The notes: generated by a model not told the origin, from the sequence alone. Positions 1 to 8,094 are shown, counted from the first letter of the stretch. The stretch is DNA of 64,000 bases from Hoyosella altamirensis (GCF_014191505.1 NZ_JACHWS010000003.1:930001-994000); one strand, 5' to 3'. Numbers and translations: made by a program.

Positions 1-933
1 GGAGTCGTCATGGCATCGGGCGGCTTCGAACACAATGAAGTGATGCGCAAGCAGTATCAGCGCAAACCGATCGGCTCCAAGTGGACTGTCGGCGCGCGCG
101 GCAACACCGGCGATGGCATCCGTGCTGGTCAAGATGCTGGTGCCGACGTTGCATTCATGTCGGATGCGTGGTGGGGCCCGTCGATCCCGCTCACTGGTGG
201 TCCCTGGTTCTGCTTGTCGGAAAGATCGCTGCCGGGAAGCATTATGGTGAACGATCGCGGTCAGCGGTTCGTGAACGAGTCCGCACCCTATGTTGAAGCG
301 ACGCATGCGATGTACGGTGGGAAGTTCGGTCAGGGCGACGGCCCAGCCGAAAACATCCCGGCCTGGATCATCTTCGACCAGCGTTACCGCAACCGCTACA
401 TGTTCGCTGGCGTGGGACCGCGGCAGAAGCTTCCGGGCCGCTGGTTCAAAGCCGGAATCATCCAGCAAGCGCGGACAGTCGAGGAACTTGCCGGCAAAAT
501 CGGTGTTCCGTCCGACGCACTGAAATCAACCGTCGAGCGGTTCAACAGCTTCGCAGCAGCTGGACGAGACGACGATTTCCACCGCGGCGAAAGCCAATAC
601 GATCATTACTACGCGGACCCACGGAACAAGCCCAATCCGAGTCTCGCACCTCTCGACTTTGGCCCGTTCTACGCCGCGAAGATCGTACCGGGCGATCTTG
701 GCACCAAAGGTGGTTTACGCACTGACGAATGGGGCCGCGCCCTCCGCGCAGACGGATCCGTCATCGACGGGCTTTACGCAGCGGGCAACGCGAGCGCACC
801 AGTCATGGGCCACACCTACGCGGGTCCTGGAGCGACGATCGGGCCCGCCATTGTCTTCGCCTATCTCGCTATCGAAGACATCCTCCGCACACAGCACCAC
901 ACACTCACTGAGTACCGAAAGGGAGTGTCATGA
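1..933 (+). CDS. kstD: 3-ketosteroid delta-1-dehydrogenase, C-terminal part (5' end outside window)
   Basis: This FAD-dependent enzyme introduces the C1-C2 double bond into ring A of 3-ketosteroids such as androstenedione, a step in opening the steroid nucleus. The frame is open from base 1 and reads GVVMASGGFEHN, an internal segment of the family, so the ATG at 10 is an internal Met and the N-terminal FAD-binding part lies upstream. About 310 residues are present of roughly 510-560 expected. The end carries GHTYAGPGATIGP, matching the family active-site region in which a Tyr and a Gly four residues later (Y-A-G-P-G here) contact the C3 carbonyl. The stop overlaps the start of kshA (ATGA), so the two are translationally coupled. 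The family assignment is firm; substrate range cannot be read from the sequence. Confidence 0.93.
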   Translation, partial: GVVMASGGFEHNEVMRKQYQRKPIGSKWTVGARGNTGDGIRAGQDAGADVAFMSDAWWGPSIPLTGGPWFCLSERSLPGSIMVNDRGQRFVNESAPYVEATHAMYGGKFGQGDGPAENIPAWIIFDQRYRNRYMFAGVGPRQKLPGRWFKAGIIQQARTVEELAGKIGVPSDALKSTVERFNSFAAAGRDDDFHRGESQYDHYYADPRNKPNPSLAPLDFGPFYAAKIVPGDLGTKGGLRTDEWGRALRADGSVIDGLYAAGNASAPVMGHTYAGPGATIGPAIVFAYLAIEDILRTQHHTLTEYRKGVS

Positions 934-2060
934 CGGCTTACCGCAGCATCGACTCGGGTAACGTCCCCACCCGCTTTGCCCGTGGATGGCACTGCCTCGG
1001 CCTCGCAGACACCTACAAAGATGGCGAGCCGCATGCGATCAGCGCGTTCGGAACGAAACTCGTTGTCTTCCAGAGCGCCGACGGCAAGCTGAATGTCCTC
1101 GATGGATACTGCCGGCACATGGGTGGTGACCTCACAGAGGGCACAGTCAAGGGCAACGAGATTGCCTGCCCGTTCCACGACTGGCGCTGGGGCGGCGACG
1201 GCAAATGCAAGTCCATTCCCTACGCGAAGCGAGTCCCACTGCGCGCACGAACGCGGTCATGGCTCACCTGCGAAGAGAACAAGCAGCTGTTCGTCTGGCA
1301 CGACCCCGAAGGCAACCCGCCATCGGACGACGTCGCCATCCCCCGTCTGGACGCGGCTTTTTCCGACGACTGGAGCGACTGGACCTGGAACACCGTGCCG
1401 ATCGAAGGCGCGAACTGCCGCGAACTCATCGACAACGTCGTCGATATGGCTCACTTCTATTACGTGCACTTCGCCTTCCCGACCTACTTCAAGAACGTCT
1501 TCGAGGGCCACGTAGCGACCCAGTACATGCATTCGCATGGCCGTCCCGACATGCTCGCGAACACCAAGTACGCCGACCTCGACTCACATTTGCGTTCCGA
1601 AGCCACCTACTTCGGGCCCTCGTGGATGGTGAACTACCTGTACAACGACTACAACGGATTCAAAGTCGACGTCATCCTCATCAACTGTCACTACCCGATC
1701 ACTGAGAACTCGTTCATGCTGCAGTACGGCGTCATCGCCAAGAAAGTCGACGGACTCACTGACGAGCAGAACGCCAAACTCGCGAAAAGCATGGCAAGCA
1801 ACTTCGGTGAGGGCTTCCTGCAAGACGTTGCCATCTGGAAGACGAAAACCCGCGTAGATAACCCGCTGCTCTGCGAAGAGGACGGACCGGTGTATCAGCT
1901 TCGCCGCTGGTACGAACAGTTCTATGTCGATGTCGACGACATCACCGAAGACATGACGCAGCGTTTCGAGTTCGAAGTGGACACAACGAAGGCGAACGAG
2001 GTGTGGGAAGCCGAAGTGGCGGAAAACCTTGCCCGCAAGAAGGCCGAGTCCGGGGTCTGA
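930..2060 (+). CDS. kshA: 3-ketosteroid 9-alpha-hydroxylase, Rieske oxygenase component
   Basis: Terminal oxygenase of the two-component 9-alpha-hydroxylase. Together with KstD action it leads to spontaneous opening of steroid ring B. The 376-residue protein has an N-terminal Rieske [2Fe-2S] domain with C61-x-H63 (YCRHMGG) and C80-x2-H83 (CPFHDW), then a catalytic domain with the mononuclear-iron type motif NVVDMAHFYYVHF, which supplies the two His ligands. Length fits KshA (about 380-395 residues). The gene overlaps kstD by four bases, and the reductase gene kshB lies 361 bases further down in the same direction, so all three steps of ring opening appear to be co-transcribed. Confidence 0.95.
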   Translation: MTAYRSIDSGNVPTRFARGWHCLGLADTYKDGEPHAISAFGTKLVVFQSADGKLNVLDGYCRHMGGDLTEGTVKGNEIACPFHDWRWGGDGKCKSIPYAKRVPLRARTRSWLTCEENKQLFVWHDPEGNPPSDDVAIPRLDAAFSDDWSDWTWNTVPIEGANCRELIDNVVDMAHFYYVHFAFPTYFKNVFEGHVATQYMHSHGRPDMLANTKYADLDSHLRSEATYFGPSWMVNYLYNDYNGFKVDVILINCHYPITENSFMLQYGVIAKKVDGLTDEQNAKLAKSMASNFGEGFLQDVAIWKTKTRVDNPLLCEEDGPVYQLRRWYEQFYVDVDDITEDMTQRFEFEVDTTKANEVWEAEVAENLARKKAESGV

Positions 2061-2063
2061 CGC

Positions 2064-2435
2064 ATGAGGGGTGAGAACGCGTCCAAGAAAAACGCGGCCA
2101 GAAAGAACTCCACTGCGCCCGGTGGGTGCACCACGTTCGGGGCGCCCGCGGGGCGGCCTGAGACGCTCACTGACCGGGCCGAATTCCTCACGGGCGGGCT
2201 CGTGCCACTGAAGTGCTACTCATGCGGCACCGAAGTGCTGGTCAAGAAACACAGCCCGAAACACACCAGCATCCAGTGGACGACCAGCCCTGCCGAGTCC
2301 TGCCCCATCTACGCGGAACGCCTCGCTGGTGGTGGCCGCACCGCATTGTTCGACACGTGCGATCGCCTCGCAGCCAGCATTGCGCGTGCGGTAACCGACG
2401 GCAAAATCAAGGTGGGTCCAGATGACCGCGAATGA
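2064..2435 (+). CDS. Small Cys-containing protein of unknown function between kshA and kshB
   Basis: I do not recognise a characterised family in this 123-residue protein. The first 50 residues are basic and low in complexity. The rest is more ordered, with LKCYSCGTEVLVKKH, ESCPIY and FDTCDRL, giving a CxxC pair plus two further Cys, a pattern compatible with a small zinc-ribbon-like or metal-binding fold. It starts three bases after kshA and its last 14 bases overlap kshB, so it is translated within the Ksh unit. M. tuberculosis also has a small hypothetical gene beside kshA (Rv3527); homology was not tested. It might assist assembly or electron transfer of the Ksh enzyme, but that is inference. 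The start could lie further downstream. Confidence 0.7.
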   Translation: MRGENASKKNAARKNSTAPGGCTTFGAPAGRPETLTDRAEFLTGGLVPLKCYSCGTEVLVKKHSPKHTSIQWTTSPAESCPIYAERLAGGGRTALFDTCDRLAASIARAVTDGKIKVGPDDRE

Positions 2436-3501
2436 CCTGCCAGAACCGGACCTGCCCGATGCTGAATTCTGTAGGTTGCGCGTGTCCCGAATCATCGCAG
2501 AAACACACGACGCACGGTCACTCGAATTGGACGTGCCGAATGAACTGTCAGACCGGTTCCGGTACCGCCCCGGGCAGTTCCTGACATTGCGAGTGCCGAG
2601 CGATCGGACCGGATCAGTGGGCCGCTGTTACTCACTCTCCTCGGCTCCGCATGAAGACGGGCCGCTGAAAGTCACCGTCAAACGAGTTCGCGACGGTTAT
2701 GGCTCGAACTGGCTGTGCGACAACGCTAGTGAGGGTATGGCGATCGATGTGCTGCCCCCAGCAGGGGTCTTCACACCCAAGTCGCTCGACAATGACCTGT
2801 TGTTATTCGCTGGCGGCAGCGGGATCACGCCAATCATGTCGATCCTGAAATCAGTCCTCGCGAGAGGAACCGGACGCGTCACCCTGATCTACGCCAACCG
2901 TGACGAAAACTCCGTCATCTTCGCCTCCGCACTGACCCAGCTCTCCGCAGCGCATCCGGACCGGCTGACGGTACTGCACTGGCTGGAAACCGTTCAGGGG
3001 CTTCCCACGGTCGAACAGCTGGCCGGGCTAGCCCAGCCCTGGGCAGACCGAGAAGTGTTCATCTGCGGCCCCGGCGCGTTCATGGACGCGGCGTCCGCTG
3101 CGCTCACCAGCCTGAACGTCGAGCGTCGGCGTATCCACATCGAAAAGTTCATTTCTCTGTCCCGCAACCCCTTCGAAGTTGAGGACACCTCCGAAACCGA
3201 CGCTGAAGACACCGCGAGCGTTGCCGAACCCGCATCCCTCAAGGTTGACCTCGACGGCGGGCAGCATGCGTTTTCCTGGCCTCGCAACAAGAAGCTGCTC
3301 GACTTTCTGCTCGAGAAGGGCCTCGACGCCCCCTACTCCTGCCGCGAAGGCGCTTGCAGCGCGTGTGCATGCCGCATTGTTTCTGGTGACGTCAAAATGC
3401 TCCACAACGAAGTGCTCGAACCGGAGGATCTCGATGACGGAATTGTGCTCGCCTGCCAGTCACTTCCCGTCACCGATGACGTTGCCGTCAGCTACGAGTA
3501 G
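2422..3501 (+). CDS. kshB: 3-ketosteroid 9-alpha-hydroxylase, ferredoxin reductase component
   Basis: Passes electrons from NAD(P)H through FAD and a plant-type [2Fe-2S] cluster to the Rieske centre of KshA. Domain order in the 359 residues: an FAD-binding barrel with RYRPGQFLTLRVP and RCYSLSSAP near residues 47-76, an NAD-binding domain starting LLLFAGGSGITPIMS with ICGPGAFMD, an acidic linker, and a C-terminal ferredoxin domain with CREGACSAC plus a later Cys in LACQSLP. That gives the C-x4-C-x2-C...C cluster ligands. Length matches KshB. The start overlaps the preceding small gene by 14 bases. In M. tuberculosis kshA and kshB are far apart, so clustering with kshA here strengthens the assignment. 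Confidence 0.93.
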   Translation: MTANDLPEPDLPDAEFCRLRVSRIIAETHDARSLELDVPNELSDRFRYRPGQFLTLRVPSDRTGSVGRCYSLSSAPHEDGPLKVTVKRVRDGYGSNWLCDNASEGMAIDVLPPAGVFTPKSLDNDLLLFAGGSGITPIMSILKSVLARGTGRVTLIYANRDENSVIFASALTQLSAAHPDRLTVLHWLETVQGLPTVEQLAGLAQPWADREVFICGPGAFMDAASAALTSLNVERRRIHIEKFISLSRNPFEVEDTSETDAEDTASVAEPASLKVDLDGGQHAFSWPRNKKLLDFLLEKGLDAPYSCREGACSACACRIVSGDVKMLHNEVLEPEDLDDGIVLACQSLPVTDDVAVSYE

Positions 3502-3513
3502 CAGGTATCCGCG

Positions 3514-4389
3514 ATGAAGCACAGCGTCGTGCTCTTCACCAGCGACCGCGGCATCACCCCAGCGGTGGCCGCGAAGGCGGCCGAGGACCTCGGATTCCAT
3601 GCCTTTTACGTTCCCGAACACACGCACATGCCGGTACGTCGTGAAGCAGTGCACCCTTCGACCGGGGGCACCGAACTGCCCGATGACAGGTACATGCGCA
3701 CTCTCGACCCGTGGGTCGCCCTCGCTACCGCGGCATCGGTCACCCATCGGGTAAGACTTGGGAGTGCAGTGGCACTACCGGTCGAGCACGATCCCATTTC
3801 GCTAGCCAAAACCATCGCCTCACTCGATCATCTGTCAGGTGGCCGCGTGACGCTGGGCGTCGGCTTCGGCTGGAATATTGAAGAAATGACCGACCACGGC
3901 GTGCCACGAGGACGGCGCCGGACAATGCTGCGCGAGTATCTCGAAGCGATGCAGGCCCTCTGGTCTGAGGAGGAGGCGAGCTACGAAGGCGAGTTCGTGA
4001 AGTTCGCGCCCGCCTGGGCGTGGCCGAAACCGATGCAGCAACCCCGAGTTCCCGTTCTGGTTGGCGCTGCAGGAACTGAGAAGAACTTCCGGTGGATTAG
4101 TCGTTCGGCGGATGGCTGGATCACCACCCCAGCCGAAGGAACCGACATTGCCGATCAGGTCCAGTTGCTGACCACACTGTGGCGTGAGGCCGGGCGTCAA
4201 GGGCGGCCGCACGTCATGGCACTAGCGGGAAAGCCACAGCCGGACCTTCTCGCCCAATGGTCAGAACTCGGGGTCAGCGAAGTCCTTTTCGGCATGCCTG
4301 ACCGCAGTGCTGATGACGTGCTGGCCTATTTGCATCGCCTCGCTGGGAAACTAGGTCTCGACTCCCGCACCAACGAAGAAGGAGCATGA
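3514..4389 (+). CDS. LLM-class (probably F420-dependent) oxidoreductase
   Basis: A luciferase-like monooxygenase fold protein of 291 residues. Visible family features are the N-terminal TSDRGITPAVAAKAAEDLGF segment, the internal FYVPEHTHMP motif, RVRLGSAVALPVEHDPI, and the GRVTLGVGFGWNIEEM glycine-rich segment typical of the F420-dependent TIGR03619-like group. Its substrate is unknown. It lies 12 bases after kshB and overlaps the next gene by four bases (ATGA), placing it in the steroid ring-degradation operon and suggesting a steroid-derived substrate. Cofactor F420 rather than FMN is inferred from subfamily resemblance. Confidence 0.82.
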   Translation: MKHSVVLFTSDRGITPAVAAKAAEDLGFHAFYVPEHTHMPVRREAVHPSTGGTELPDDRYMRTLDPWVALATAASVTHRVRLGSAVALPVEHDPISLAKTIASLDHLSGGRVTLGVGFGWNIEEMTDHGVPRGRRRTMLREYLEAMQALWSEEEASYEGEFVKFAPAWAWPKPMQQPRVPVLVGAAGTEKNFRWISRSADGWITTPAEGTDIADQVQLLTTLWREAGRQGRPHVMALAGKPQPDLLAQWSELGVSEVLFGMPDRSADDVLAYLHRLAGKLGLDSRTNEEGA

Positions 4390-5252
4390 TTTTCGTGCCT
4401 ATCGATCCGTCAGTGGCCGTCGGCGCCGAACTTGGCCAAACGTCGTTCTCATGGGAATCCAGCGACGTCCTGCTTTACCACCTGGGCATAGGAGCGGGCG
4501 CGGATCCGCTCGACCCGCGGGAATTGCGCTACGCCTACGAGAAGGATCTGCGGGTACTTCCCAGTTTCGCAACGGTGGCAGCCACCATGCGAGCCTCGGA
4601 GCCGCCCCGGGTTTCGTTTCCGGGCATCGAGATCGATCTCGCGAAAGTGGTGCATGGCAGTCAGTCCGTCACGGCTCACCGGCCGCTGCCCGTCGCGGGG
4701 AAAGCCACCGCCAGCAGCCGCATCACAGACGTGTTCGACAAGGGCAAGGCGGCTGTGATCGTGCAGGAAACCGATGTCACCAGTGAGGACGGTGAACCGC
4801 TCTGGACAGCGCAATCGCGCATCTTCGCGCGCGGTGAGGGCGGCTTCGGTGGTGAACGGGGCCCGTCAGAGCGGATTGACCTGCCAGATCGCGAACCAGA
4901 CGTCACGGTCTCCACAGCGACACTTCCGCAGCAGGCCCTTCTGTACCGGTTATGCGGTGACCGTAACCCGCTGCACGCTGATCCCGGCTTCGCCCAGGCA
5001 GCCGGGTTTGATCAGCCCATCTTGCATGGTCTCTGCACTTACGGGATCGTCGCGAAAGCCGTCACAGACGCGGTACTCGACGGCGATCCCACGCTGGTGC
5101 GCTCGTGGTCCGCTCGCTTCGCGGGGATCGTGCTGCCGGGCGAGACGCTGCGCACGAAGATCTGGGAACTTGACGGCAAGTTCGTCGTGAGCACCGAGTC
5201 AGTGGAGCGCGGCGCACCGGTCCTTGCCGACGCGGTACTTCAGCGGGTCTGA
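4386..5252 (+). CDS. hsd4B: MaoC-like enoyl-CoA hydratase, Hsd4B/ChsH3-like
   Basis: A double hot-dog hydratase 2 of 288 residues. The C-terminal hot-dog contains GDRNPLHADPGFAQAAGF followed by ILHGLCTYG, the hydratase motif with catalytic Asp and His. The N-terminal half is the degenerate substrate-binding hot-dog. Size and position after kstD match M. tuberculosis Rv3538 (hsd4B, also called chsH3), which hydrates an enoyl-CoA intermediate of cholesterol side-chain beta-oxidation. It overlaps the LLM gene by four bases and ends the operon; a strong hairpin follows at 5285-5332. The annotated start reads ATGATTTTCGTG; a GTG a few codons later is possible. Confidence 0.85.
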   Translation: MIFVPIDPSVAVGAELGQTSFSWESSDVLLYHLGIGAGADPLDPRELRYAYEKDLRVLPSFATVAATMRASEPPRVSFPGIEIDLAKVVHGSQSVTAHRPLPVAGKATASSRITDVFDKGKAAVIVQETDVTSEDGEPLWTAQSRIFARGEGGFGGERGPSERIDLPDREPDVTVSTATLPQQALLYRLCGDRNPLHADPGFAQAAGFDQPILHGLCTYGIVAKAVTDAVLDGDPTLVRSWSARFAGIVLPGETLRTKIWELDGKFVVSTESVERGAPVLADAVLQRV

Positions 5253-5284
5253 ACGGCCGCTTGGGGGCGCGAATCAGAACACTA

Positions 5285-5332
5285 ATTGCCCACCTCTCAG
5301 CGACAGTTTGGTGTCGCTGAGAGGTGGGCAAT
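5285..5332. repeat. Perfect 21-bp inverted repeat with 6-base loop; hairpin copy 1
   Basis: The arms 5285-5305 and 5312-5332 are exact reverse complements and the loop is six bases. It sits between the convergent 3' ends of the MaoC gene and the MFS gene, where it could end transcription from either side, though no T-run follows. The inner 18 bases of the left arm, GCCCACCTCTCAGCGACA, match the stem of a second hairpin at 60382-60439 except at two positions, and the other arm has changed to keep pairing. It is therefore better viewed as one copy of a dispersed palindromic element. Confidence 0.85.
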
Positions 5333-5350
5333 CACTAACCCGATCCGGGA

Positions 5351-6730
5351 TCAAGCGAGCCTGCTAGCCGCGCCTCGCCCCCGCGCCGCTAGCAGCGCAA
5401 CCAGACCTAGTGCCTGGACGAAGACAAGCACCAGCACACCGGCGCGGAACCCAGCCACTCCACCGTCCGCCAAAGTCCAGGCGAGCGCGGCCACAGCTGG
5501 AGCGATAGTCGACGCCATCATTCGCGTCGTACCGCTAATGCCGCCCGCGGTGCCAGTAGCACCGGCAGGCGCAGCCGCCATAATCGCGGCGATCACCGGG
5601 GTGTTGAACAAGCCGAATCCGACACCCATCAGTGCAAGCTGCCAAGCAAGGTCGAACGTTGTTGCGCCCTCGCCTAACGTGACCATGATGAGTGTCGCGC
5701 CGACCGTCAGAGCAGCGCCGATCGCTGCGATCACGAGCTCGCCGTGACGGTCTGCGAGCCACCCAGCGAGCGGCGACACTAGTGACATTGCCGCGATCTC
5801 GATCAGCATCAGCATGCCCACAACTTCCGGTCCAAGCGCAAGAACGTCAGCGACGAAATACGGAACCAGGAACACCAACAACGCGACGTTAAAACCTAGA
5901 AAGAACAGTCCAGCGATTGTGAACCCGAAGGCACGCTGCCGCATCAGCTGAATGATGGCCGCCGAGGCTGGCTGGCGCTTCCACATCAGCATCAGGACTG
6001 CGGCCGCAACGGCGAGCGCACCTGCCAGAGCAGGCCTTTCCGCTACCCCATTGAACGCGAGCAGCACTGCACTCACCGCGCCGCCCAGCAGGAGCGCTTC
6101 CATAACCAGAGTCCGGCCCGGTGCAGGGAGACCCCGGTCGGTACGCGGCAGCGACCGGACGGCAAGTATCAGCACCGGAATGAGCAATGGAAGCTTCAGG
6201 AGGAAAACCGACCGCCATCCGAAAGCCCCGGCCGCTACCCCACCGATCGCCGCTCCGGCCATGCCGCCGGCCGTCATGATCGTGACGATCACCGAGACAG
6301 CGCGGCCGCGCACTTCTTCGCGCGCACTCTTGACCACGATCGGCATATACACAACAAGGACGAGGCCGCCGAACAGGCCTTGCAAGAACCGGGCAACCAG
6401 CAGCACCCACATGGCTGGTGCGGCAGCGGCGACGACACTCATCACCCCTGTCCCCACCATGGATATGAGAAACAGCGTGCGCGGGTCCGCCTGATCAGCC
6501 CAACGGCCCGCTGGTATCGCCATGGCCCCCATAGGAAGCGCAAACGCGAGGAGCACCCATGCAGCAGCGGCCGGTGTCACACCGAGGTCCGCTCCCAGCG
6601 TCGGCAGAGCCACCGCCGCGATGCTGATTTCTGAAGTCACGATCAGCATCGCAAGTGCCAGCGCGATGATCGGTGGCCAGGACGTGCGCGTACTGCCGTG
6701 GGCCGCGGGAGAGGTAACTGAAGTCGTCAT
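5351..6730 (-). CDS. MFS transporter, drug-efflux (DHA2-like) type
   Basis: A multi-pass membrane transporter of about 459 residues with many hydrophobic segments. It has the early TM motif TSEISIAAVALPTLGADLG and the loop RWADQADPRTLF, the position of the MFS motif A between TM2 and TM3. It resembles proton-driven multidrug exporters; the substrate is unknown. I chose the ATG at 6730 (MTTSVTS) over a GTG ten codons upstream. It is divergent from the flavin reductase at 6900, and the shared region holds a 12-bp inverted repeat, which suggests joint control by a regulator. Confidence 0.85.
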   Translation of the reverse strand: MTTSVTSPAAHGSTRTSWPPIIALALAMLIVTSEISIAAVALPTLGADLGVTPAAAAWVLLAFALPMGAMAIPAGRWADQADPRTLFLISMVGTGVMSVVAAAAPAMWVLLVARFLQGLFGGLVLVVYMPIVVKSAREEVRGRAVSVIVTIMTAGGMAGAAIGGVAAGAFGWRSVFLLKLPLLIPVLILAVRSLPRTDRGLPAPGRTLVMEALLLGGAVSAVLLAFNGVAERPALAGALAVAAAVLMLMWKRQPASAAIIQLMRQRAFGFTIAGLFFLGFNVALLVFLVPYFVADVLALGPEVVGMLMLIEIAAMSLVSPLAGWLADRHGELVIAAIGAALTVGATLIMVTLGEGATTFDLAWQLALMGVGFGLFNTPVIAAIMAAAPAGATGTAGGISGTTRMMASTIAPAVAALAWTLADGGVAGFRAGVLVLVFVQALGLVALLAARGRGAASRLA

Positions 6731-6768
6731 ACGAATGACGCTATTTCCGCGCGAACACACCCGAATCC

Positions 6769-6826
6769 GTCACATGACTGTAGGTACCAGCGACGTCAGT
6801 GACTGGCCTAAACCCAGTCATGTGAC
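6769..6826. promoter_or_regulatory. 12-bp inverted repeat in divergent promoter region (putative operator)
   Basis: GTCACATGACTG at 6769-6780 is repeated in exact reverse complement as CAGTCATGTGAC at 6815-6826, with 34 bases between. The pair lies between the divergent MFS gene (start 6730) and FMN reductase gene (start 6900). The wide spacing and location fit two half-sites of a repressor controlling both directions rather than a terminator. The cognate regulator is not evident nearby; the LuxR-type gene at 8095 is only a candidate. Confidence 0.5.
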
Positions 6827-6899
6827 AGATGCCGCACGACGTGGCGAGCAATAGCGTCGAAGACACAGCAAGACACTCACGACACCAAGGAGAAATCCC

Positions 6900-7475
6900 A
6901 TGTCTGCACTTCGACTGGCCGTAATCGTCGGAAGCACTCGCGACGGCCGTTTCGGCCCGACCGCGGCCCACTGGTTCGCGCAGCAAGCGCGCTCACACAG
7001 CGACTTTGAGATCGACGTAATCGACCTTGTTGATACCCAGCTGCCAACCACCATCACCGATTTCGGCGCTCCGGAGCCAGCCCAGGTCACCGCGCTCGCA
7101 CCCCGGCTCGCGGAAGCTGACGCTTTCGTTATCGTCACACCCGAGTACAACCACAGCTACCCCGCAGCACTCAAAGTTGCGATCGACTGGTACCGCGACG
7201 AGTGGCAAGCCAAGCCTGTCGGTTTCGTGTCATACGGAGGCATGGGAGGCGGTCTGCGTGCAGTTGAGCATTTGCGCACAGTTTTCGCCGAAGTCCACGC
7301 AACGACAGTCCGAGACACGATCAGTTTCCACTCGTATTGGGACAAGTTCGACGAGGAGGGCCTGCCGCATGATGTGGAATCATGCGCGCACGCCGCCAAA
7401 GGGATGCTGGACCAGCTGTCCTGGTGGGGCGGTGCGCTCAAGGATGCCCGCACTCGCGCCCCGTACGGCGGGTGA
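6900..7475 (+). CDS. NAD(P)H-dependent FMN reductase-like flavoprotein
   Basis: A flavodoxin-fold protein of 191 residues in the NADPH-dependent FMN reductase/quinone reductase family. The phosphate-binding loop is AVIVGSTRDGRFGP at residues 7-20 and the flavin-ring loop is TPEYNHSYPAALK; SYGGMGGG follows later. Such enzymes reduce FMN, quinones or azo compounds. An AAGGAG ribosome site lies eight bases before the ATG. It is followed five bases later by a DsbA-like gene and is divergent from an exporter, a combination seen in stress or electrophile detoxification loci; the specific role is inference. Confidence 0.85.
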   Translation: MSALRLAVIVGSTRDGRFGPTAAHWFAQQARSHSDFEIDVIDLVDTQLPTTITDFGAPEPAQVTALAPRLAEADAFVIVTPEYNHSYPAALKVAIDWYRDEWQAKPVGFVSYGGMGGGLRAVEHLRTVFAEVHATTVRDTISFHSYWDKFDEEGLPHDVESCAHAAKGMLDQLSWWGGALKDARTRAPYGG

Positions 7476-7479
7476 CATC

Positions 7480-8085
7480 ATGCGCGTCGAGCTTGTTTTC
7501 GACTTCCCCTGCGTCTGGTCCTACTTCACGTTTCACCGCCTGCAGCGTTCACTGGCGCGGTACCGCGCGGCCGGGGGAACAGCGGACGTAATCTTCCGGC
7601 CATTCCAGCTCGCCCCCGAAGCGTCGAAGGTCGGGGAGCCGAAGCGTGACGTTTTACGCCGCATGTTCGGCAACAGCACCGAGGACGCAATCGCGGGCAT
7701 CGAGTCACTCGCCGCAGCGGAAAATCTGCAGTTCAGGCACTCCAGCGCGGTGTGGTCGAATACTCTCGATGCGCACCGCTTAGCTCATCTCGCCCAGGCG
7801 CAAGGTCACGGCGAGCGCATGGTGGAGCGGCTTTTTCGAGCGCACCACACCGACGAACTCAATATCGCGGACCCGGCCGTGTTGCGTCGGCTTTCAGAAG
7901 CAACCGGCGTTCGGTGGCAGAACGTAAGCGATGCGGCTGTGCGTGCGGAACTCGACAGCGTGCGGCGCGAGGGCGTTCGGTCAATTCCAGCGCTCCGGTT
8001 CGACGGTGGTGAATGGGTGATTGGTGCCCAGTCCGAGACGGCGCTGCACGCCGCCCTGACGGGAACAGCAACGTCAGCTGCGTAA
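7480..8085 (+). CDS. DsbA/FrnE-like thioredoxin-fold oxidoreductase
   Basis: A 201-residue protein of the DsbA-like family that includes FrnE and 2-hydroxychromene-2-carboxylate isomerase. The N-terminal strand MRVELVFDFPCVWSYFTFH holds the active-site position; the motif is C-V-W-S instead of the usual CPWC, so one Cys is replaced by Ser. The cis-Pro region is EGVRSIPALRF and GGEWVIGAQ is typical of the C-terminus. The open frame extends upstream to 7027, but that part overlaps the preceding gene and resembles nothing; the ATG at 7480, four bases after the reductase stop, gives the family length. With one Cys it may act as an isomerase or glutathione/mycothiol-linked enzyme rather than a dithiol oxidase. 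Confidence 0.82.
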   Translation: MRVELVFDFPCVWSYFTFHRLQRSLARYRAAGGTADVIFRPFQLAPEASKVGEPKRDVLRRMFGNSTEDAIAGIESLAAAENLQFRHSSAVWSNTLDAHRLAHLAQAQGHGERMVERLFRAHHTDELNIADPAVLRRLSEATGVRWQNVSDAAVRAELDSVRREGVRSIPALRFDGGEWVIGAQSETALHAALTGTATSAA

Positions 8086-8094
8086 GGTGAAATC

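Noticed and set aside
7027-7479. Upstream extension of the DsbA-like gene
   Set aside because: It is an out-of-frame shadow of the FMN reductase gene.
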